Shown: positions 17,381 to 24,387 of the stretch, piece after piece | Position numbering within the stretch: position 1 is the first letter of the stretch | Layout of the letters: each line of letters begins with the position of its first letter | From: Xiheibacterium sp038325765 | GTDB taxonomy: Bacteria; Myxococcota_A; Polyangia; Nannocystales; Nannocystaceae | Direction: 5' to 3' | Assembly: GCA_038325765.1 (NCBI GenBank) | Contig: JBBQJI010000034.1 | Span: 1 to 64,000, forward strand | Length of the DNA: 64,000 nucleotides | Position numbers and translations under genes: made by a program | The notes under the pieces: generated by a model | Told to the model about the DNA's origin: nothing | Seen by the model: only the letters and a program-made list of their open reading frames with translations | Database searches by the model: none

Positions 17381-17876
17381 GCCCACCGAACACCCCGAGG
17401 TCGCCTTCGTCGTCAACGGCGCCGCGGCAGCGGTCCACGCCCACCCGATGGCGCGGCTGCTCGACGTGCTGCGCGGGGACCTGAAGCTGTTCGGCACCAA
17501 AGAGGGGTGCGGCGAGGGCGAGTGCGGCGCCTGCTCGGTGTTCGTCGACGGGGTGCTGGTCAACAGTTGCCTGGTGCCGATCTGTCAGGTCGCCGGCGCG
17601 CGCATCGAGACGATCGAGGGCATGTCGGCGCAACCGCGGCTGCGCGTCCTGCAAGACGCGTTCGTGCGCGACGGCGGCGCCCAGTGTGGCATCTGCACGC
17701 CGGGCATGTTGATGGCCGCTGCCGCGCTGGTGCGCGTGCGCGACGACGCCGACGAGGCCGAGATCCGCACCGCGCTGGCGGGCAACCTGTGCCGCTGCAC
17801 CGGCTACGTGCGCATCGTCGACGCGGTGGTGAACGCATGCGCCGATCTGCGCGCTGGCGTCGGAGGCACGCCGTGA
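17367..17876 (+). CDS. Molybdenum hydroxylase [2Fe-2S] subunit
   Basis: Electron-transfer subunit of 169 residues with two [2Fe-2S] sites: GCGEGECGACSVFVDG with a distal Cys in the ferredoxin-like domain, and CGICTPG plus CRCTGY in the helical domain. It starts inside the large-subunit gene (14-bp overlap), and its TGA overlaps the FAD-subunit GTG (GTGA). The three are therefore one translationally coupled operon. Confidence 0.9.
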   Translation: MAHAEPTEHPEVAFVVNGAAAAVHAHPMARLLDVLRGDLKLFGTKEGCGEGECGACSVFVDGVLVNSCLVPICQVAGARIETIEGMSAQPRLRVLQDAFVRDGGAQCGICTPGMLMAAAALVRVRDDADEAEIRTALAGNLCRCTGYVRIVDAVVNACADLRAGVGGTP

Positions 17877-18793
17877 CCCCGTGGCTCCCCGACTTCACCG
17901 TCCACGTCGCGACGAGCGTCGACGACGCGCTGGATCGCATGGCCGACGGCGAGTGGCGGCCCCTGGCCGGTGGCACGGACGTGATGGTGGTGCTCGCCGC
18001 AGGTGGGCTCCCCCCGGGGCGCTACGTCAGCATCTGGGGGTTGCCCGAGCTGCGTGGGATCGATGTGCGCGACGACGAGGTCGCGATCGGCAGCCTCACC
18101 ACGTACACCGACGTCGCCGAGCATCCGCTGCTGCAGGGCGAGTTGCCGATGCTCGGGATTGCGGCGCGGCTCTCGGGGGCGGTGGCGATCCAGAACCGCG
18201 GCACCATCGGGGGCAACATCGCCAACGCCTCGCCGGCCGCCGACACGCCGCCGGCGCTCATCGCCTACGGGGCTTCGATCGAACTCGTGGGGCCCGGGGG
18301 CCGCCGCCGGGTGCCGTACGCCACGTTCCACACCGGCTACAAGACCACGGTGCGCCGCGAAGACGAGCTGATCTCGGCGATTCTCATCCCGCGGCCCACC
18401 TCCCTCGCGCGGCCCACCTCCTTCGCGCGGCCCACCTCGGCGCTCCGCCGCGTGCAGGTGTATCGCAAGGTCGGCACGCGCAAGGCGCAGGCGATCGCCA
18501 AGGTCGGGATCGCGGTCACGATGACGCTCGACGGTGACACCGTGATCGACTGCGCGGTGGGGCTGTCGAGCGTCGCCGCGGTGCCGCTGGTCGCGTCGCG
18601 CACCGCTGCTGCGCTGCGTGGGCGAACCGTGCGTGATGGCCACGACGACGCCATCGCCGCGCTGCTCGACGAGGTGCGTCCGCTCGACGACGTGCGCTCG
18701 ACCGCCGAGTATCGCCGACGCGTCGCCGAGAACCTGTGGCGCGACGTGCTCGAGTCGACGATCGCCCAGCGTGAACCCGTCGCCGGCTTTTGA
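17873..18793 (+). CDS. Molybdenum hydroxylase FAD subunit
   Basis: FAD-binding subunit of 306 residues. LAGGTDVMVVLAAG near the N-terminus and NRGTIGGNIANASPAADTPP are the two flavin-contact motifs, and a CO-dehydrogenase flavoprotein C-terminal domain follows. Unlike hcrB there is no four-Cys insertion after TIGGN. A 6-residue motif (RPTSLA, RPTSFA, RPTSAL) is repeated in tandem near residue 175, in the loop before the C-terminal domain, and looks like a recent 18-bp slippage expansion. The start is GTG, overlapping the previous stop. Confidence 0.88.
   Translation: MTPWLPDFTVHVATSVDDALDRMADGEWRPLAGGTDVMVVLAAGGLPPGRYVSIWGLPELRGIDVRDDEVAIGSLTTYTDVAEHPLLQGELPMLGIAARLSGAVAIQNRGTIGGNIANASPAADTPPALIAYGASIELVGPGGRRRVPYATFHTGYKTTVRREDELISAILIPRPTSLARPTSFARPTSALRRVQVYRKVGTRKAQAIAKVGIAVTMTLDGDTVIDCAVGLSSVAAVPLVASRTAAALRGRTVRDGHDDAIAALLDEVRPLDDVRSTAEYRRRVAENLWRDVLESTIAQREPVAGF
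18391..18444 (+). repeat. In-frame 18-bp tandem repeat in FAD subunit gene
   Basis: Three consecutive 18-bp units, the first two differing by one base and the third diverging at its end, encode RPTSLA-RPTSFA-RPTSAL inside the FAD-subunit gene. The frame is kept, so the protein tolerates the extra surface loop. Confidence 0.85.
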
Positions 18794-18886
18794 TGCGTCC
18801 AAGCGGCTGCCGTGCGCTGCCGCCCCCGCGCGCGGCAGCGCCGTGATGACGGCGATCGCGTCCGCGGGGTATCGTTTCGCCCGCCG

Positions 18887-20140
18887 ATGCCGCTGCGCCC
18901 CGTCCACGTATGCCGCATCGCCGTCGCGGTCGCCGTGTGGAGCGGATCCGCCGTGGCCTCGGCCACCGCACCCGAGGCCCGAGGGTCGACGGAGCCCGGG
19001 TCGCGCCGCTACGACGGTCCGGACGCGACCGGTGACGGCCCGGACGCCGGAGACGACGGGCCGGGCCAACCCCACACCGAGTCCAACCCCGATCCCGATC
19101 CCGAGCCCGATCCCGATCCGGGCGTCGAGAACGCAGAGGAGGCCGGGTTCGGATCGTCGGCCGAGCCGAGCGCGGGCGTCACCACCCCGGCCCGCGGCCT
19201 CACCACCGGCCTGGACGCGCCCGAGCGACGGTGGCTGCCACGTCATCGGCTGATCTATCGCAACCTGGTCGCCGGACGCATCAACCCGCCCGGCTTCGTC
19301 AACGAGACCACGTTCGCATACCGGTTGCAGATCGTCTCGCGCGACACGCCGGCGTTCCGCGACTCGTTCCTGATCACCGGCGCGCACGCCTTCATGACGC
19401 CTGCGTTCGTGCGAGTCGGCCCCACGATCGAGTTCCAGCCGATCGCGATCCTGAACCTCGGCGCGACCTACGACTTCATCGGCGGCTTCGGCACCTTCGG
19501 TCTATTGCAGTCGTTCGACTCACCCACCGCCGAACACGGCCCCGACACGATCGATCGCAACAGAGACGCCGACCGCAACTACGTCACGTGGGGCCAGATG
19601 ATCACGCTATCGGCGCTGCTGCAGGGCAAGGTCGAGCGGGTCGCGTTTCGCACCTCGACCAAGGCCAGCTGGACCGACATGCGGCTGCGCAGCGGCGACA
19701 CGGTCTTCTACGATCCGGCGCTCGACATCATGATGCCCAACCGCGGCTGGGCGATCATCAACGAGACCGACCTCGTCTATCTCTTCGACTTCGGCCTCGC
19801 GGTGCTCGCCCGGCACTCGCTGACCCACGCGTTCTATCGGCGCGGCGATTTCTTGCAGGGCGAGGCGGTCAGCCAGCCGAACGGACCGACCTCGCGGTTG
19901 GGCCCTGCGTTCTCGTTCACGATCTTCGACAGGCCGGGGGTTCGCTTCAACCGGCCAACGGTGTTCTTGCTGTCGCAGTGGTGGTTGCGGCATCGCTATC
20001 GCACCGGACTCGAGCGCAACGCGGGGCTGCCGTACCTCGCGGTCGGCTTCTCGTTCGAAGGCGATCTCGTGCCCCACCGCAAGGACCCCCTGCGCGGTCG
20101 TGTGGGACGGCGCCCGCGCAACGCCGCCGGGCGCCCCTGA
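18887..20140 (+). CDS. Putative outer-membrane beta-barrel protein
   Basis: A 417-residue exported protein not assigned to a family. The signal peptide (IAVAVAVWSGSAVASA) ends near residue 24. Next comes a disordered region rich in Asp/Pro/Gly with DPDPEPDPDPDPG-type dipeptide repeats around residues 65-80. The remainder alternates aromatic and polar residues as in a barrel (TFAYRLQIVS, FVRVGPTIEFQPIAILNLGATYDFIGG, FDFGLAVLARHSLTHAFYRRG, YLAVGFSFEGDLVPHR). There are no catalytic motifs. It follows the molybdenum hydroxylase operon by 93 bp and may have its own promoter. Confidence 0.68.
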   Translation: MPLRPVHVCRIAVAVAVWSGSAVASATAPEARGSTEPGSRRYDGPDATGDGPDAGDDGPGQPHTESNPDPDPEPDPDPGVENAEEAGFGSSAEPSAGVTTPARGLTTGLDAPERRWLPRHRLIYRNLVAGRINPPGFVNETTFAYRLQIVSRDTPAFRDSFLITGAHAFMTPAFVRVGPTIEFQPIAILNLGATYDFIGGFGTFGLLQSFDSPTAEHGPDTIDRNRDADRNYVTWGQMITLSALLQGKVERVAFRTSTKASWTDMRLRSGDTVFYDPALDIMMPNRGWAIINETDLVYLFDFGLAVLARHSLTHAFYRRGDFLQGEAVSQPNGPTSRLGPAFSFTIFDRPGVRFNRPTVFLLSQWWLRHRYRTGLERNAGLPYLAVGFSFEGDLVPHRKDPLRGRVGRRPRNAAGRP

Positions 20141-20223
20141 GCACCACGGGCAAGCCGCACCGGAGGCCGCCCGTCGTGCGGGATCGCGCGGTGGCCCCGG
20201 GGAGCTGATAGCATGCCCTTCCG

Positions 20224-20844
20224 ATGGTCGAAGGCTCTGAGTGGCGGCGCTGCAGCTCTTGCAAGGCGCCCGTCGGATTCGCGGTGACCTACTACGAGTG
20301 CAGCGTTTCGACGTGCACGCGCAAGCGCACCGGCTACGTGTTCTGCTCGGTCGATTGCTGGGAGACGCACCTGCCGATGATGCGTCACCGCGAGGCATGG
20401 GCGGTCGAGGAGACGTCGCCCACCCGCGAGGCGTGGGCGCGCGAGCTCGTCGCCGCCGACGAGGGCGGTCGTGGGAGCCGCGCGACGGTGCCGGCCAACC
20501 GACCGCCCACGGTGCCGGCCAACCGACCGCCCACGGGGCCGCCCACGGGGCCGCCCACGGGGCCGTCCGCGGTCGTGCGCCGCACGGGCGATGGTGAGGG
20601 TGGGCGCCGCATCGCGGTGCCGTCGGCCCCAGCGTCGCCGCCGCCGCGCGAGGTGCTCGTGATCGCCTCGCGGCTCAAGGAGTACGTCCGTCAACGCTAC
20701 GGGATGAACACCTCCGACGGCGTGCTCGAGGCGCTGTCGGATCAGCTGCGCACCCTGTGCGATCGCGCCGTCGCCCACGCGCGCGAGGACGGCCGCAAGA
20801 CCGTGCTCGATCGCGACTTCGCCTTCTTGTCCGAGCGCCGGTGA
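20224..20844 (+). CDS. Zinc-finger/histone-fold protein (putative bacterial histone)
   Basis: A 206-residue cytoplasmic protein in three parts. Residues 9-60 form a Cys/His zinc-binding module (RRCSSC, ECSVSTC, VFCSVDCWETH; pairs C-x2-C, C-x4-C, C-x3-C then His), in the style of ZZ or MYND cross-brace fingers. Residues 80-140 are a Pro/Gly/Thr linker with DNA-level tandem repeats. Residues 145-206 read as a single histone fold: helix VLVIASRLKEYVRQRYG, loop MNTSDG, long helix VLEALSDQLRTLCDRAVAHA, then GRKTVLDRDFAF, the RKT-V-xxD-F signature of the third element. It probably binds DNA as a dimer. Histone-fold proteins with N-terminal zinc fingers are a recently recognised prokaryotic class; assignment here is by eye. 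Confidence 0.75.
   Translation: MVEGSEWRRCSSCKAPVGFAVTYYECSVSTCTRKRTGYVFCSVDCWETHLPMMRHREAWAVEETSPTREAWARELVAADEGGRGSRATVPANRPPTVPANRPPTGPPTGPPTGPSAVVRRTGDGEGGRRIAVPSAPASPPPREVLVIASRLKEYVRQRYGMNTSDGVLEALSDQLRTLCDRAVAHAREDGRKTVLDRDFAFLSERR
20488..20571 (+). repeat. Nested tandem repeats in the histone-fold gene linker
   Basis: Two perfect 24-bp units are followed by two perfect 12-bp units and one degenerate 12-bp unit. All are in frame and encode VPANRPPT twice, then GPPT-type repeats. This lengthens the linker between the zinc finger and the histone fold and is a likely site of length variation between strains. Confidence 0.85.
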
Positions 20845-21620
20845 GCCGCCGCGCGGCGCGGTTCGTCGCAGGCGCCGTCGCGGCGCTCGGCTGCGGGGCG
20901 ACGCCGGAGGCGGCACCGCGCGCGGATGGATCGCCATCCGCGGTGCAAACGGAGTCCGTGCCGCCCGCAGTCTCGGTCCGGGAGATCGCCGCCCCGATGA
21001 TCGCGGCCGACATCACGCCACCGCCGCCATTGCCCCGCGTCGTCGAACCACCGCCCGGTCTCGTCGATCTGCAGCGCGCAACGCCTTCGGTGCGCCTGTC
21101 GATCGGCTACGCCACCGCTGCGAACTTCACCGGCGCGCCGCTGCCCGGCTACGACGTCGCCGCGGCGTGGGCCCACCCGTCGCTGGCCGCCGCGCTCGCC
21201 GACGTCGATCGGGCGCTGCAACCCGAGGGCCTGGGCATCCTCGTCTACGACGCGTATCGCCCCCTGCGTGCGACCGACGCGATGGTCGCGTGGACCCGTC
21301 GCACCCATCGCACGGACCTGTTGCGCGACGGCTACATCGCGGCGCGCTCCCAACACAACCGCGGCCTCGCTGTCGATCTCACCCTCACCGTCCGCGACAC
21401 CGGCACACCGCTGGACATGGGCGGGGCGTGGGACACCTTCGGGCCGGCCAGTGGCGCGTTCGCAGCCACGGGCCAGGCCCAAGCCAACCGTCGACGCCTG
21501 CGCGCGGCGATGATCCGCCACGGCTTCGTGCCCCACGACGGCGAATGGTGGCACTTCGCGATCCGCGACGCTGCCGCGCCGGTGCTCGACGTGCCGTACG
21601 CTGCCCCGGGCGCGCCGTGA
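20841..21620 (+). CDS. VanX/DdpX-type D-Ala-D-Ala dipeptidase, lipoprotein
   Basis: Zinc dipeptidase of the M15 family; relatives cleave D-Ala-D-Ala for peptidoglycan turnover or glycopeptide resistance. The 259-residue protein starts at GTG 20841, overlapping the histone-fold gene stop (GTGA), and has a short signal ending GAVAALGCG, so it is probably lipid-anchored and acts in the periplasm rather than in the cytosol like VanX. The catalytic core is intact: ILVYDAYRPLRA, SQHNRGLAVDLTL (zinc His and Asp) and HDGEWWHF (catalytic Glu and zinc His). Translational coupling to a DNA-binding protein is unusual and may simply reflect compact packing. Confidence 0.87.
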   Translation: MSRRAARFVAGAVAALGCGATPEAAPRADGSPSAVQTESVPPAVSVREIAAPMIAADITPPPPLPRVVEPPPGLVDLQRATPSVRLSIGYATAANFTGAPLPGYDVAAAWAHPSLAAALADVDRALQPEGLGILVYDAYRPLRATDAMVAWTRRTHRTDLLRDGYIAARSQHNRGLAVDLTLTVRDTGTPLDMGGAWDTFGPASGAFAATGQAQANRRRLRAAMIRHGFVPHDGEWWHFAIRDAAAPVLDVPYAAPGAP

Positions 21621-21642
21621 CGACCCGAGCGCTCCGGGTCGC

Positions 21643-23202
21643 TCAGGGCGGCGCGCCGGCAGCGATCCACTCGCGCACCGTGGCCACCAGCGCATCGTCC
21701 ATGAGCACCGGTGCGTTGCGCGGCATGTGGGCGACCGTCGCCCCGCTGTCGTCCTGGGGCGCGCACTGCGAGAGGATGCGGAACAGCCAGCTGCCGTCGG
21801 GATCGCCGGGCGCGACCAACGGTGAATCCGTGTTTGCCACGACCGCGTGCTCGAGCAGCTCGGTGTGCAGATCATCGACCGTGAAGTCGAGACCTGCGGC
21901 ACCGCCGGCGCCATGGCAGGCACTGAACGCGCACGCCGGTCGCAACAGCGTGTCGCGGATCGCGTCGAGCGACACGTCGTCCAGGGGCGCCGCGGCGAGA
22001 TCGGCGTCGATGCACTCGGGGACCGGCGGCAGATCCACGTCGGCGGGATCCTGCGGCGGCACGTACAGCGGCCCCTCGCGCTCGGGGCGGCTCGGCGGTC
22101 CCTGGGCGCCGCTTCTCGGGTAACCGACGATCAGGCAGTCGCCCTCGCGCTGCTCGATCCCATCGTCGACACCGACGACGCTCGATCCCGAGACCACCGA
22201 TCCGTCCATCAGGATTTCGGACTCGACCCACAGGAGCATCACGCACATCTCCTGGTCGCCGATGCCCCAGCCGACGTCCACCGATCGGAAGTTGTCGTAG
22301 CCGCAGGTGAACGCGAGCCCGTCGCCGGCCGAGACATCGAGGGGCGGATCGTAGGTGCGCCCGTTGGCCTCGGCGTTGAATCCCTCGAGCTGGTAGAGGA
22401 TCTCGCCGTCGTCGGGGCCGCCGACCATGCGAAGATCGAAGTAGTCGCCCAAGCCGTGATGATGCGGCAGGGCGTAGTGAATCTGGAGCGGATACTCCTG
22501 GTAGGTGTAGCCCTCGTAGTAGGTCTTGAATTCGCAGCTCGCGCTGTGGCGCGATCGCGTGAGCGCCGGGATCTCGAGGTCGACGTAGCTGAGCCGCATC
22601 GGCGTGAGCACCACGTCGACCTGGCGGGGATGGATGATCTCGAGCGTCATCCACAGGTTGGTCTCGATCTCCCGTGGCGAGAGGTTGAGCAGGTGGACGC
22701 CGCCGACGATGCGGCTGTTGGCGGGGATCTTGATGACCGCGCCGGCGGCGGTCTGCTGGGTCTCGACCCACGACTGCGTGGACTGGGCGAACAGCACGGT
22801 GCCCGCCTGGGCCGCGGCGATCGCATCGAAGCCGCGCTCGCTGCAGCCCCAGTAGCCGTCGGGACCGTCGTACACGTCGTCGGGCACCACGAACCAGTTG
22901 CTGTGGTGGAAGCTCGACAGGTTCGACAGCGTCACCGCTTGGACGTACAGCGGCTGCTCGTTGTCCAACGTCCACGACGCGCAGGGCTCGGACTCGCCCA
23001 GCGGCGGCAGGCTGCGCACGCCGAACTCGTGGGTGACCACCGCGTCGTCCGGCCCGTCGTCGGTGTCCGCCGAGTCGCCCCACACGTCGCTGCCGTCGTC
23101 GTCGGTGTCGCGTGGTGGCGGTGCATCGAGGGCGAAGGCCCCGCACGCGGCGGCGAGCAGCGGCGCCACCAGCGAACATCGGGCGTGGCCGCGCGCGCGC
23201 AC
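21643..23202 (-). CDS. Copper type II monooxygenase-like lipoprotein with C-terminal heme-like domain
   Basis: A 519-residue protein with lipobox LLAAACGA. The central region resembles the two-domain copper core of peptidylglycine hydroxylating monooxygenase: SFHHSNWFVVP (His-His of CuH), GGVHLLNLS (third His), ALPHHHGLGD (His-x-His of CuM) and DQEMCVMLLW (Met of CuM). The C-terminal about 90 residues are cytochrome-c-like, with PACAFSACHGAGG and APVLMDDALVATVREWIAAG. The heme motif reads C-x4-CH instead of C-x2-CH, so heme attachment is uncertain. Convergent with the VanX gene, 22 bp apart. Compare 60120-61523, which has the same two modules in reverse order. Redox or oxygenase chemistry in the periplasm is inferred. 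Confidence 0.75.
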   Translation of the reverse strand: MRARGHARCSLVAPLLAAACGAFALDAPPPRDTDDDGSDVWGDSADTDDGPDDAVVTHEFGVRSLPPLGESEPCASWTLDNEQPLYVQAVTLSNLSSFHHSNWFVVPDDVYDGPDGYWGCSERGFDAIAAAQAGTVLFAQSTQSWVETQQTAAGAVIKIPANSRIVGGVHLLNLSPREIETNLWMTLEIIHPRQVDVVLTPMRLSYVDLEIPALTRSRHSASCEFKTYYEGYTYQEYPLQIHYALPHHHGLGDYFDLRMVGGPDDGEILYQLEGFNAEANGRTYDPPLDVSAGDGLAFTCGYDNFRSVDVGWGIGDQEMCVMLLWVESEILMDGSVVSGSSVVGVDDGIEQREGDCLIVGYPRSGAQGPPSRPEREGPLYVPPQDPADVDLPPVPECIDADLAAAPLDDVSLDAIRDTLLRPACAFSACHGAGGAAGLDFTVDDLHTELLEHAVVANTDSPLVAPGDPDGSWLFRILSQCAPQDDSGATVAHMPRNAPVLMDDALVATVREWIAAGAPP

Positions 23203-23256
23203 CCAGCCACCCTAGCATCGAGGGCCGGTCGCGTCGCCCAGGGGGTTTCTTCGCGC

Positions 23257-24387
23257 TCAGTCGGGTGAGCCGGTCACGCGGATCTGGAAGTGGGTCCAGG
23301 TGACGCCCTGGCGATCGTCGCGCAGCACATAGATCAGCGTGGCCAGACCCGAGACCGGCACGTCGCTGAGGTCCTGATCAGCCCGCCGCAGCGTCCACGT
23401 GTTGCGCGAGAGCGGATCGTCGCTGCTAGGCGCCAGCAGCGATCCCCAGGTCACGAACCACGAGCCCTCGTAGAACTCGGTGCGCTCGGTGAAGCTGTCG
23501 CCGACGACGAGGTAGGTCTGGAGATCGTCGGGCGACGCCTCGATCTCGAGCTGGAGGTTCGAGCCCCACGGCAGCTCGATCACGTCGCCGGCTGCGGGGG
23601 TGAACGTGCCGATCATCGCGGCGTCCTCGCTGTCGTCCGCGAACGCGGCCACGCGCACCTCGCCGATGCGTGGGTGGCGATCGGCGTCGGGGATCTCGTC
23701 GGGCACCGCCGGCAGCGCGGAGCTCGGCACGCCGAACTGCTCGGCGAGCTGGACGAGGGCGGCGTCGGGGCCGACTGCGAGCCGTTGGGTCACGAACAGG
23801 CACCCGGGATCGGAGTCGCCGCCGCCGAGCAGCGCCTCGAGGCAAGCGGCCGTGGTGCCCTCGTCGGGGCGGTGCGCGACCATCGTGAGCTCGATGTCGC
23901 CGCCGAGCAGATACGTGGGATCGATGGGCACCGTGTAGCGAGGCCGCGCCGGATCCTCCGTGGTGATGCGGCACGGGCTCGGCTGGCTCGGCAGCACGCC
24001 TGTGGATGGATCGAACCCGGAAGGATCGGGCGCGGGGCAGTCGACCAGGTCTGAGACATCCAGCGGCACCGCCTGCGAGATGCAGCCGAACAGGCCCTGG
24101 GTCGGTTGCAGGTTGCACGCGATCCACACCGGCTCGAGCACGGCGGCGATGCGGACGTCGTCGATCGGACCGTCCGGATCGGCGAACAGCGGCAAGAGGG
24201 TCGCCGTCTGCAGGGGCAGGGCCTCGGCGGCGGTGAGCTCGGCGTCTTCGCCGGGCACAGCGTCGACCTCGACGCGGATCGCCAGCGGCCGGGTCGCAGC
24301 GATGCGCTCGACCACCGGCAGCTCCTCGCCGCACGCGGCCACGGCGAGGGCGCCCAGGGCGATCAGCGATGCGATACGGCGTGCCAT
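23257..24387 (-). CDS. Lipoprotein co-transcribed with the TonB-dependent receptor
   Basis: A 376-residue lipoprotein (signal LIALGALAVAACGEE) of unknown function. It is mostly beta-strand, with several Cys (WIACNLQPTQGLFGCIS, CPAPDP, PCRITT, DPGCLFVT) suggesting disulfides, and looks like an Ig- or sandwich-type surface protein. The ATG overlaps the receptor stop as TGATG, so production is coupled. By analogy with receptor/lipoprotein pairs it may bind the ligand or cap the receptor, but there is no sequence similarity I can name. Confidence 0.7.
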   Translation of the reverse strand: MARRIASLIALGALAVAACGEELPVVERIAATRPLAIRVEVDAVPGEDAELTAAEALPLQTATLLPLFADPDGPIDDVRIAAVLEPVWIACNLQPTQGLFGCISQAVPLDVSDLVDCPAPDPSGFDPSTGVLPSQPSPCRITTEDPARPRYTVPIDPTYLLGGDIELTMVAHRPDEGTTAACLEALLGGGDSDPGCLFVTQRLAVGPDAALVQLAEQFGVPSSALPAVPDEIPDADRHPRIGEVRVAAFADDSEDAAMIGTFTPAAGDVIELPWGSNLQLEIEASPDDLQTYLVVGDSFTERTEFYEGSWFVTWGSLLAPSSDDPLSRNTWTLRRADQDLSDVPVSGLATLIYVLRDDRQGVTWTHFQIRVTGSPD

